In this document: positions 1-7,669 of the stretch, piece by piece | Numbering within the stretch: the first letter of the stretch is position 1 | How the letters are laid out: the number at the start of each line of letters is the position of its first letter | DNA from: CAYSLC01 sp964431545 | GTDB lineage: Bacteria > Desulfobacterota > Desulfobacteria > Desulfobacterales > JAABSP01 | Length of the DNA stretch: 19,726 nt | Assembly (NCBI GenBank): GCA_964431545.1 | Contig: CAYSLC010000097.1 | Location: forward strand, 1 to 19,726 | Direction: 5' to 3' | Program-made: the position numbers and the translations under genes | Notes under the pieces: model-generated | The model's input: the letters and a program-made list of their open reading frames with translations, nothing else | Told to the model about the DNA's origin: nothing | The model's database searches: none

Positions 1-315
1 GGCCACGGCGCAGGCGGTGGCCGGCTCCAGGTTGTCCCGGCAGACGCCGCCGTAGATGAGCATGCCGATGCGGGCGGGGTCGATATCCGCCGCGGCGATG
101 GCCTTTCTCCCGGCCGCGGCCGCCCCCTCGGACATCCGGTACCCCGGATCCCAGTACCGCCGCTCGTAGATGCCGGTGATCGCCTCCAGCTGCCCGGGTC
201 TGAGGTGGAGGGTCTCGTAGACCGGGGCGAGGCGGCGCTCCAGATCCTCGGAGGCCACCACGTTGGGGGGCAGTTCGTAGCCGAGGCCGGCGATGTGGAT
301 GGAATCGTATTTCAT
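1..315 (-). CDS. beta-ketoacyl synthase III / OleA-like condensing enzyme (N-terminal 105 aa, truncated by window edge)
   Basis: The first 105 codons of a thiolase-fold condensing enzyme are visible, beginning ATG MKYDSIHIAGLGYELP, the usual KAS-III opening. The family joins an acyl-CoA or acyl-ACP to a second acyl substrate through a catalytic Cys, which would lie just beyond the window edge. Residues 86-101 (LIYGGVCRDNLEPATA) correspond to the FabH segment preceding that Cys by about 25 residues. At the position where E. coli FabH has Phe87, this protein has Glu97 (LEPATA). As I recall, OleA head-to-head condensing enzymes carry the mechanistic Glu117 at this site, so OleA-type chemistry is as likely as FabH-type priming. 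The ATG follows the upstream synthase stop codon by 9 nt, so the two genes are surely cotranscribed. No strong Shine-Dalgarno is visible. Family assignment is firm; the reaction is inferred. Confidence 0.85.
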   Translation of the reverse strand, partial: MKYDSIHIAGLGYELPPNVVASEDLERRLAPVYETLHLRPGQLEAITGIYERRYWDPGYRMSEGAAAAGRKAIAAADIDPARIGMLIYGGVCRDNLEPATACAVA

Positions 316-324
316 GGGATTTCG

Positions 325-3300
325 CTACTTTTCCTGGTTCGGGACGAGCTTCAGCCCGAAGCCTTCCATGTGGTAGATGAAGAGCCCGTCCACCTTGAGG
401 TATCCGTCGGCCGTAAGGGTCGGGACATCTCCGTCGGTGACGCCGGTGATCACGGCCTCCACGGTCACTTCCCGGTTGGTGCGAAGGATCTGACCCCGGT
501 AGGTCCACCGGTGGGAACGGTCCGTGAGCGGGACGAACCGCCGGCTTTCGCGATGTTGAGGCCATCGTTCCATGGCCGCGAACTTGAGAAGCTGGAGGAA
601 CGACTCCACACCCAAAGAGCCGGGGCAGACCGGGTCCTGGTAAAAATGGGCGTCGAAGAACCATTCTTCGGGATCGACCCGCTTGATCCCCCGGATGAAC
701 CCGAGGCCGTGGGGGCCGCCGTCGGGGAGATAAAGGGCGATCTCGTCGATCATCCGCAGGGCCTTGGCCGGCATGGCGAGCCCCCGGGCCGGGTCGTATC
801 GGCCGTCGTCCGGGGCGAGGGGGGCCGCGTCGGCGAACCGGTGGGAGCGGCCTTGGGCCGCCGCGTCCGGGTCCGGAACATAGGCGTCGCCGGCGGCCCC
901 CCGGATCCCCACCTGTTGGGCCAGGGCCCCCTGGGTGAAGAATCCGAAGTTGGTCCGCCCCTCGTAGACCATCTCTTCGCCCAGGAGAACCTGGAAGTCG
1001 AAGTGTTCGATGATCATCTCCCCGGCCTCGGCGGCCTGGGCGAGGCGGGCCCGCATGGTCAGGGTGCCGTCGCCGGGACCCACCGGCCGGCGGACCGTTC
1101 CTTCGCCGCCCAGATTCCGGAACTTGAGGTCCTTGGCGCTCCGCAGGGCCGACCCCGCGTACGCGGCCAGCCAGCCGCAGGGCTGGAGGGCGATCTCCAA
1201 AAGGACCGCGAAGGGCAGGGTCCCGGTCCGGTCGGCCCGGAAGTACCAGTCGTCCCCGGGGATGTCGTACTCCGCCTCGATCCAGCCGTCCGGCTGGAGG
1301 ACCCACGGCTCGGGGTCGATGCGGACCACCCGGTCCATGAAGAAGTAGGGGGGCCGGGGGAGCCTGGCGATGACCCGCTCCCGGTCGAAGACCCGGTACG
1401 GCTCGCCGAAGGCCTCCGACGGCCGGCCGGTGCAGAAGGCGAGCAGGCGGTCCCGGTCCCAGGGCGGGGCGTCGGAAGGCGACGGAGCGGCCCCCTCCCG
1501 GGTACCTTGCCGCCGCCAAAAGGCCTCCAGGGAGGCCCGGTCGGCGCCGGAGAGCTTGAGGGTCATGCCGGTGAACATGACGATCCGCCGGCCGTCGGCG
1601 TACATGTGGGCGTCGGCCTCGGCAAAGGGCTCCGGGCCGTACCCCAGCGTTTTGATCTCCACCTCGTAGACCACTTTCCGGGTCTTGGGGGTCACCGGCC
1701 CCCGGCACTTGAGCACCGCCTCGGTCCCCACCACCGGCTCGTACCGGACCTCCGGGTCATCGGTGACCCAGCCGATCCGCTGGAGAAAGACCCGCAGGGT
1801 ATGGGCGCAGCATTCGTACATGAGGGTCCCCGGCATCACCATGTCGTCCGGGAAGTGGCAGATGAGGAACCAGTCATCCGGGTGGATGTCCGCCTCGGCC
1901 CGGATGAGGCCGACGCCGTACCGTCCGCCGAGGGGATCGAGGGTTTCGATCCGGTGGATGAGGGTCATCCGGCCCCCGGGGAGCCACAGGGACCGGGCCG
2001 GGGCGATCCCCTCGAAGTCGGGTCCGAAGGCCGCCGCCAGGTCCCCCCGGCGCAGGGCCGCCACGGCTTCGTCGTCGTAGGCCCCGGCATGGACGGGAAC
2101 CAGGTCCGCCGTCTCCTTCCGCCCTTCGGCCGGGGCCCGTTCCGCCGCCGTGAGGATGATCCCCCCCGACCGTTCCACCTCGCCCTCGGTGAAGAAGCCG
2201 GCGCAGCCGTCCCGCATGGTGATGAGGTGATCGCCGCCGATGGTCCCCTCGAACCGGAAGAAGAAGAGCCACGTCTCCCCCTGGCGGACGAACCGGTCGA
2301 TGGCGATCTCGTACCGGATCACGTCGCCGGGTTCGGGGAGTCCCCGGTGGAACCGGACCTTGGCGTCGAGGAGCCGGTAGGCCCGCTTCCCCTTCACCCG
2401 GAGGTCGATCCCCAGGTAGGAACAGAGGAAGAGGTCCGCCTGGCCCGCCTCCACCGAGATGCAGACCGGGGCCCGGTCCCCGTCCAGATACCAGGCCCCG
2501 GGGAGGACGTCGTGCTCGGTGACCACCCGGCCCGATCCCAGGGCCCCCTTCTCCCCCTCCACGGAGAGGATCCGGTCCACCAGCATCAGCGGCTCGTTCG
2601 GCAGCCGGACCCGCACCGGATAGGCGTCCACCTCGGCAAAGGCGGGCCCGAGCACCTTGGCAACGGAGCCCACGGCGAACTCCATGCACATCGGTCTTGG
2701 GAAGGCGACTCCCCGCTCGGACCTGATCGCCGTCGCCGGCAGGCAAGGGGCGGCCTCCGCGCGGGGGGCCGTTACCCCGGCGGGGGGAACCGGCGGCGGC
2801 ATGTCCCCTCCATCGGCCCACGACGCCCCATCCCGAACCGGCGTCTCCTGGATCGTCCGTTCCAGGAGTTCCGCCTGGAGGCCGAAGGTGTCCCGGAAGT
2901 CGGCGGCGAGGCGGTTCGACAGCCCCAGAAACGCCTCATGGGCTTTGGCGGTGGCCGCCACGGCCGCGTCGAATCCGGACAGAAGGCCCGCGTACGGGTC
3001 GGGAACGCCCGCCGGCCCGGCCGGGGGGGCGGGGGGCCGGGGCGCTTCGGGGATCCTGGACGATGGGGTCCGCGGAGCCGGCTCGCGCGAAGCGGGAGAC
3101 GGGCGGGGGGCGGCGGTCCGGACGGCCGTCGGCCTCGGTGCCGGATCCGGCCGCGGGTCCGGCTGGAGATCCGGGCGGCGGGCCGGTTCCGGCGGCGGGG
3201 GAGGGGAGGGAGGGACGCCTCCAACCGGGACCCGGATCACGTCTCCGGGCTCGGCCGACGATGTTCGCCGGGGTTCCGGCGGGAAGGCCTCCGCCCCGTA

Positions 3301-6300
3301 GAGGGCCGAGAAATCCACGGGGACCCCCTCGGCGGCCAGGGCGGCCAGGAGTTTGAGAACCGTCAGCTCGTCATCCTCCCCGCGCACGCAGGCGGAGACC
3401 GCCAGATGGGGCTTTCCGGCGAGGATCCGGCGGATCATCCGGGTGCAGGAGGCCCCGGGCCCCATCTCCAGGAAGATCCGGACCCCGTCCCGGTGGGCCT
3501 GGCGGATGGCGGCGGGAAAGTCGAAGCCGTGGAGGGCTTGTCGCAGGATCGAGTCGGCGGCCGATTCCGTGGTGAGGGTCTGGGCACGGCCGAGGGCGCA
3601 GCTGTAGAACCGGACCCCCGGCGGCGGATGGGTCGGGAAGCGGTGGAGGTCCCGGTACGCGTCGGCGGCCGGGGCCGCCGCGTCGCAGTGGACGGTGACC
3701 ACGCCGTCCAGGTAAAACGCGTCGCACCGAAGCTCGCGGACGACCCCCGCCACCGCCTCCCCCAGGCCCCCGATGACGCACTCGTCCGGGGTGTTGATGA
3801 TGAGCAGCCGTGCATGGGGATGGCCGTCGATCGCCTCCCGGACCCGGTCCGCCGGGCGGTTGACCACCGCGACCTTCCAGTGGACCGGTGTCTCGGCCGG
3901 GAGGTTCCAGGCCTGCCGAAGGGCCCGGCAGGGGCCGGCGAGGCGGGTGGTGAAAAGATCGGTCCCCCGCATCCGCCGGAGCATCTCCCCCCGCTCCGGC
4001 CACGCCCCCAGGGCGAAGTATCCGGCGGATTCCCCCAGGCTGTAGCCGATGGCGGCGTCCGGCTCGATCCCGAACCGGCGGACGAGATTCGACAGCAAGC
4101 CCCCGTGGACCACCTGGCCGAAGATCATGACGAGGGGATCCCCGGCCACGGCCCGGCGGGCCTCCTCCTCCCACCCCGGGGACCAGGAGTTCCGCCACGG
4201 CATGTACCGCCCCGGCAACATCTGGGTCCGGAGCCGCTCGGTGGCGGCGTCCATCTCCCGGAGAAGTTCGGGCCAGCGGACCCCGATGGCGCGGCCCATC
4301 CCCACGTAATGGTTCCCGGAACCGGGAAAGACAAAGGCGGTCTGCGCGTCCGGTCCGAGGGGGGATGGATTGTACGCAACGCCCTCCGGACCCGTGACGG
4401 CCGACGGCAGCCCCCGCTCCACGGCGGTGCGGGCCGCGGCGATCCATTGGCCGGCCGAGGAGAAGTCCCGGCCCAGCAGAAGGCAGAGCCCCGGTTTTCC
4501 GGAGGGGTGGCGCCGCCGTTGGGCGTGCCAGGCCCGCGCGGCCGATTCCACGCCGCCGGAGAAAAGATCCGGGCGATGGAAAAAGGCGGAAAGTTGATCG
4601 AGGCCTTCCAACAGATCCCGGGGCCCCTCCCCTTCCACCGGAAACAGGCCGAAGGGAGAGGAACCCAGGGGCTTTCGCAGCTCCCGGAGGTGATCTCCGG
4701 CGGGCTGCCGGGCGGCGGTCTCCTCCATCCCCTCGACGATCACATGGGCGGCATCCCCGTCGATGGTGATCGATCCCACCACGGCCCGCCGCGGTCCGTC
4801 GACCCGGTCCCGGACCCAGGGCTGGGCGACGGCGGGCACATGGAATGTCCCGGAGCACAGCGGCTCCGGCCCCGGTTCCGTGTACCCCGGCAGCGGCGGG
4901 AGGATCTGGTGGTAAACGCACAGGATCGCCTTGACCAGGGCGGCCAGCCCGTCGACGGCGCCGGCCCGGCCGATGATCGGTTTGAGGCTTCCCAGGGCCC
5001 GGGGGATCTCCCGTCCCCCGAAGGTCGCCTCCAGGGCGTCGATCTCCATCCGGTTCTCCGGGGCCGACCCGGAGCCGTGGGCCTCGATGTAATCGACGGA
5101 ATCGGTGGAAACCCCGGCCTCCGCCAGGGCCCCTCGGAGAGATCTGAGGTATGGGTCCCCTTTTTCCCCTCCCTCCGGCTTACGTCCGCTTCCCGAGGCC
5201 GTGCCGACCCCCCGGATGGCGGCGTAGACCCGATCCCCGTCGGCCAGGGCCCGGTCCAGGGGTTTGAGGACCAGGGCCACGGCCCCCTCGCCGGGCAGGT
5301 CCCCGTCCGCGGCCCTGTCAAAGGGCCGGACCTTTCCCGACGCTGAAAAGGGAAGGGCCCCGCCGGTGGAGGCCACGTTCCTCGGGTCCCCGGCCAGATC
5401 CACGGCCCCCACGAGAACGGCGTCGAGTTCCCCCCGCCGAACGGCCCGGACCCCGATCTCCAGTGCCTGGAGGCCGGAGGCGGCCTCCCTTGATATCCCA
5501 AAGCTGGTGCCGCCGAACCGGAACTCCCGGGCCACCCGGCTGGCCACGATGCCCCCCAGGGCCCCCAGGGTCCTCGGGGCGGTCAGGGGCGGTCCGCAGG
5601 CCTTCCGGAGTTCCCCCAGCCAGCGGTCCGCATCCTCGGGGCCGAGGCCCAACGCTTCGGTCCAGCGTCGGACCTCGTTCGCCAGGTTCCACCGGACATG
5701 GTAGTCGGTGGCCTCGGGGTCGAACTCGATACCGATGAGGGCTCCCATGCGGGGCCGGTCGGTCCGCGGGTCCATCCCGGCGTCCTCCAGGGCGTCGGCC
5801 CCCACCTGGAGCATCAGGAGCTGCTGAGGGAGGATGTCGGGGATCTCCCTGGGAGGGATCCGGAATCGCCCCTTGGGAACGGCTACCGATTCCAGAAAGG
5901 CGCCGGGAAGATCCGTCCTTCCGATGATCCCTTCCACCAGGGCGTCGGTCCCCTTCCACCGCCCTTTCGGTCGGGGACCGATGGCGGATTCGCCCCGGAA
6001 AACAGCCTCGGTGAAGGCCCGGAGGCCGTCTATGGGCCCCACGGCGGCGCCCATGCCGACCACGGCCACGGGTTCGCCGCCCGCCTCGGGCATGCCCGCG
6101 CTTGCTGACGACGCCGCCGCGGCCGGGGCCCCGGCCCCCCCCTGTTCCGGCGACGGGCCCTCCTCCAGGAGGACGTGGGCGTTGATGCCGCCGAACCCGA
6201 AGGCGCTGACGGCGGCCCGCCGGGGATCGGCGGCGCTCCGGCGGCCCCAAGGCTCGGGTTCGGTCTGGACCCGGAAGGGGCCGTTCAGCAACGGATTGTT

Positions 6301-7542
6301 CACGGGGCGGTCCCCGGCGGGTTCCCGGAAGTTGAGGGAGGGGGGCAGGGTCCGGCCGTGGAGCGCCATCAGGACCTTGATCATCCCGGCGGCCCCGGCG
6401 GCGGTGAGGGTGTGGCCGATGTTCGATTTGACCGATCCGATGGCGCAGCCGCCCGGGGTCCCTCCGCCATTGTCCCAGAGGGTCCGGAGGCTGACGAGTT
6501 CCGTGGCGTCCCCCACCGGAGTGCCGGCCCCGTGGCACTCGATGAGGTCGATGTGCCGGGGGTCCCAGCCCGCCTGTTTGTAGGCGGCCCGCATCGCCCG
6601 GACCTGTCCCTCCGGATCCGGGGCCAGGAGGTTGCCCCGCATGTCGTTGGAGAGGCCGATGCCCCGGATCACCCCGTAGATCCGGTCGCCATGGGCCCGG
6701 GCGTCGTCGAGGCGCTTCAGGACCATGATCCCGGCCCCCTCGCCCACCACCAGGCCGTCGGCGGACCGGTCGAAGGGGGCGCACCGGCCCGAGGGGGAGA
6801 GGGCCCGGAGCTGGCTGAACCCCACCTGGGTGTAAAGGCACTCGGGCCGGGAGACGCCCCCGGCGACCATGGCGTCCGCCCGGCCGGACAGCAGCTCGTC
6901 GCAGGCCAGTTTGACCGCGTAGAGGGAGGAGGCGCAGGCGGCGTCCAGGGTGAAGCTCCCGGCGCCCAGGCCCAAAGCGCGGCAGAGGAGGGCCCCCGGA
7001 AGGCTCGTCACCCGTCCGGCTGGATACCGCCGCCAGTGGATGGGTCCCGGAGGCGGCCCCCCGAAGACCCGCGCCGAGAACGCCCCGCCGAGGATCTCCC
7101 GGGAAATGGCCGAGGCGGCGTCCGTGGGCAGGGCGATGGCGGCCAGGACCACACCGACCCGGGACCGGTCCACCGGGTCCATGGCACAGTCTTCCAGGGC
7201 CCCTTTTCCGGCGCAGAGGGCGATTCTGTGCATGGGGTCGAGGCCGGCCAGCAGGTCCCGGTCCAGGGGGAGATCGGCCGCGGCCCGGTCCACGGCGGCC
7301 ATCACCTCCGGCCCCATGAGGCAGGCCCTGGACCCGTACGCCTTGTCCGGCATCGGGTCGGTCCGGACCATGTCCGAGACGGGGGAGATCCAGCGATGGT
7401 CCGGGACCTCGGCGGCGGTCTCCACCCGGTCGACGATGTTCCGCCAGAAGGTTGCCAGGTCCGGGGCCCCCGGGAAGACCCCGGCGATCCCCACCACGGC
7501 GATGGGCGCTTGTTCGGTCATCGGTTCCAACGATTCGGGCAT
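325..7542 (-). CDS. PUFA/secondary-lipid synthase subunit, KS-CLF-AT-DH-DH (PfaC/HglC-like type I synthase)
   Basis: A multidomain iterative synthase of about 2405 aa. In order: an active KS with Cys203 (DAACASS), His337 (ECHGAGTPVGD) and His377 (SNIGH); a second KS fold near 480-950 that lacks the Cys (SREAASG at 684-690) and has IGR in place of IGH, hence a chain-length factor; an acyltransferase with nucleophile Ser1168 (GYSLGES); a Pro-rich linker and a helical stretch; then two FabA-like double-hotdog dehydratases. The first has the PfaC-type segment SVEAGQADLF and catalytic His1896 (HFPDDMVMPG); the second has His2299 (HFYQDPVCPG). No ACP or ketoreductase is present, so it must work with a PfaA/HglE-type partner. 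This order matches PfaB plus PfaC, or HglC plus HglD, fused in one chain. The start is uncertain: ATG 7542 is used; ATG 7521 and GTG 7578 are in frame, and a strong GGAGGAGGT at 7561-7569 lies 18 nt from ATG 7542, too far to be ideal. Confidence 0.93.
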   Translation of the reverse strand: MPESLEPMTEQAPIAVVGIAGVFPGAPDLATFWRNIVDRVETAAEVPDHRWISPVSDMVRTDPMPDKAYGSRACLMGPEVMAAVDRAAADLPLDRDLLAGLDPMHRIALCAGKGALEDCAMDPVDRSRVGVVLAAIALPTDAASAISREILGGAFSARVFGGPPPGPIHWRRYPAGRVTSLPGALLCRALGLGAGSFTLDAACASSLYAVKLACDELLSGRADAMVAGGVSRPECLYTQVGFSQLRALSPSGRCAPFDRSADGLVVGEGAGIMVLKRLDDARAHGDRIYGVIRGIGLSNDMRGNLLAPDPEGQVRAMRAAYKQAGWDPRHIDLIECHGAGTPVGDATELVSLRTLWDNGGGTPGGCAIGSVKSNIGHTLTAAGAAGMIKVLMALHGRTLPPSLNFREPAGDRPVNNPLLNGPFRVQTEPEPWGRRSAADPRRAAVSAFGFGGINAHVLLEEGPSPEQGGAGAPAAAASSASAGMPEAGGEPVAVVGMGAAVGPIDGLRAFTEAVFRGESAIGPRPKGRWKGTDALVEGIIGRTDLPGAFLESVAVPKGRFRIPPREIPDILPQQLLMLQVGADALEDAGMDPRTDRPRMGALIGIEFDPEATDYHVRWNLANEVRRWTEALGLGPEDADRWLGELRKACGPPLTAPRTLGALGGIVASRVAREFRFGGTSFGISREAASGLQALEIGVRAVRRGELDAVLVGAVDLAGDPRNVASTGGALPFSASGKVRPFDRAADGDLPGEGAVALVLKPLDRALADGDRVYAAIRGVGTASGSGRKPEGGEKGDPYLRSLRGALAEAGVSTDSVDYIEAHGSGSAPENRMEIDALEATFGGREIPRALGSLKPIIGRAGAVDGLAALVKAILCVYHQILPPLPGYTEPGPEPLCSGTFHVPAVAQPWVRDRVDGPRRAVVGSITIDGDAAHVIVEGMEETAARQPAGDHLRELRKPLGSSPFGLFPVEGEGPRDLLEGLDQLSAFFHRPDLFSGGVESAARAWHAQRRRHPSGKPGLCLLLGRDFSSAGQWIAAARTAVERGLPSAVTGPEGVAYNPSPLGPDAQTAFVFPGSGNHYVGMGRAIGVRWPELLREMDAATERLRTQMLPGRYMPWRNSWSPGWEEEARRAVAGDPLVMIFGQVVHGGLLSNLVRRFGIEPDAAIGYSLGESAGYFALGAWPERGEMLRRMRGTDLFTTRLAGPCRALRQAWNLPAETPVHWKVAVVNRPADRVREAIDGHPHARLLIINTPDECVIGGLGEAVAGVVRELRCDAFYLDGVVTVHCDAAAPAADAYRDLHRFPTHPPPGVRFYSCALGRAQTLTTESAADSILRQALHGFDFPAAIRQAHRDGVRIFLEMGPGASCTRMIRRILAGKPHLAVSACVRGEDDELTVLKLLAALAAEGVPVDFSALYGAEAFPPEPRRTSSAEPGDVIRVPVGGVPPSPPPPPEPARRPDLQPDPRPDPAPRPTAVRTAAPRPSPASREPAPRTPSSRIPEAPRPPAPPAGPAGVPDPYAGLLSGFDAAVAATAKAHEAFLGLSNRLAADFRDTFGLQAELLERTIQETPVRDGASWADGGDMPPPVPPAGVTAPRAEAAPCLPATAIRSERGVAFPRPMCMEFAVGSVAKVLGPAFAEVDAYPVRVRLPNEPLMLVDRILSVEGEKGALGSGRVVTEHDVLPGAWYLDGDRAPVCISVEAGQADLFLCSYLGIDLRVKGKRAYRLLDAKVRFHRGLPEPGDVIRYEIAIDRFVRQGETWLFFFRFEGTIGGDHLITMRDGCAGFFTEGEVERSGGIILTAAERAPAEGRKETADLVPVHAGAYDDEAVAALRRGDLAAAFGPDFEGIAPARSLWLPGGRMTLIHRIETLDPLGGRYGVGLIRAEADIHPDDWFLICHFPDDMVMPGTLMYECCAHTLRVFLQRIGWVTDDPEVRYEPVVGTEAVLKCRGPVTPKTRKVVYEVEIKTLGYGPEPFAEADAHMYADGRRIVMFTGMTLKLSGADRASLEAFWRRQGTREGAAPSPSDAPPWDRDRLLAFCTGRPSEAFGEPYRVFDRERVIARLPRPPYFFMDRVVRIDPEPWVLQPDGWIEAEYDIPGDDWYFRADRTGTLPFAVLLEIALQPCGWLAAYAGSALRSAKDLKFRNLGGEGTVRRPVGPGDGTLTMRARLAQAAEAGEMIIEHFDFQVLLGEEMVYEGRTNFGFFTQGALAQQVGIRGAAGDAYVPDPDAAAQGRSHRFADAAPLAPDDGRYDPARGLAMPAKALRMIDEIALYLPDGGPHGLGFIRGIKRVDPEEWFFDAHFYQDPVCPGSLGVESFLQLLKFAAMERWPQHRESRRFVPLTDRSHRWTYRGQILRTNREVTVEAVITGVTDGDVPTLTADGYLKVDGLFIYHMEGFGLKLVPNQEK

Positions 7543-7607
7543 CGAAAAATCAGCGGAACGACCTCCTCCCCGCTGCACGGGGGAGACCTTCCGCGGGCAA
7601 CGGCCAC

Positions 7608-7637
7608 AAAAACCCGTTTATATAACCGACGGACGGG
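7608..7637 (-). terminator. possible intrinsic terminator after the chemoreceptor gene
   Basis: On the minus strand, 33 nt after the chemoreceptor stop codon, CCCGT (7633-7637) can pair with ACGGG (7613-7617) and is followed directly by five T (7612-7608). The stem is short (5 bp) with a 15-nt loop, so termination may be weak. It overlaps the candidate promoter of the lipid synthase. Confidence 0.35.
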
Positions 7638-7647
7638 AAGAACGCAA
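7619..7647 (-). promoter_or_regulatory. candidate sigma-70-like promoter of the lipid synthase operon
   Basis: On the minus strand TTGCGT (7642-7647) and TATATA (7619-7624) are separated by exactly 17 nt. This is the only AT-rich patch between the chemoreceptor and the synthase. The -35 shares TTG and the -10 shares TATA with consensus. Transcription would begin near 7612, giving a leader of about 70 nt. Confidence 0.4.
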
Positions 7648-7669
7648 GGGGCAACCGGACGGCGGGGTC

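Noticed and set aside
205..5346. A 1713-codon plus-strand reading frame antisense to the lipid synthase
   Set aside because: Its translation is low-complexity (Gly, Arg, Pro, Asp rich) and has no recognisable motif, while the minus strand carries intact KS, AT and DH motifs. It results from scarce stop codons in GC-rich DNA.
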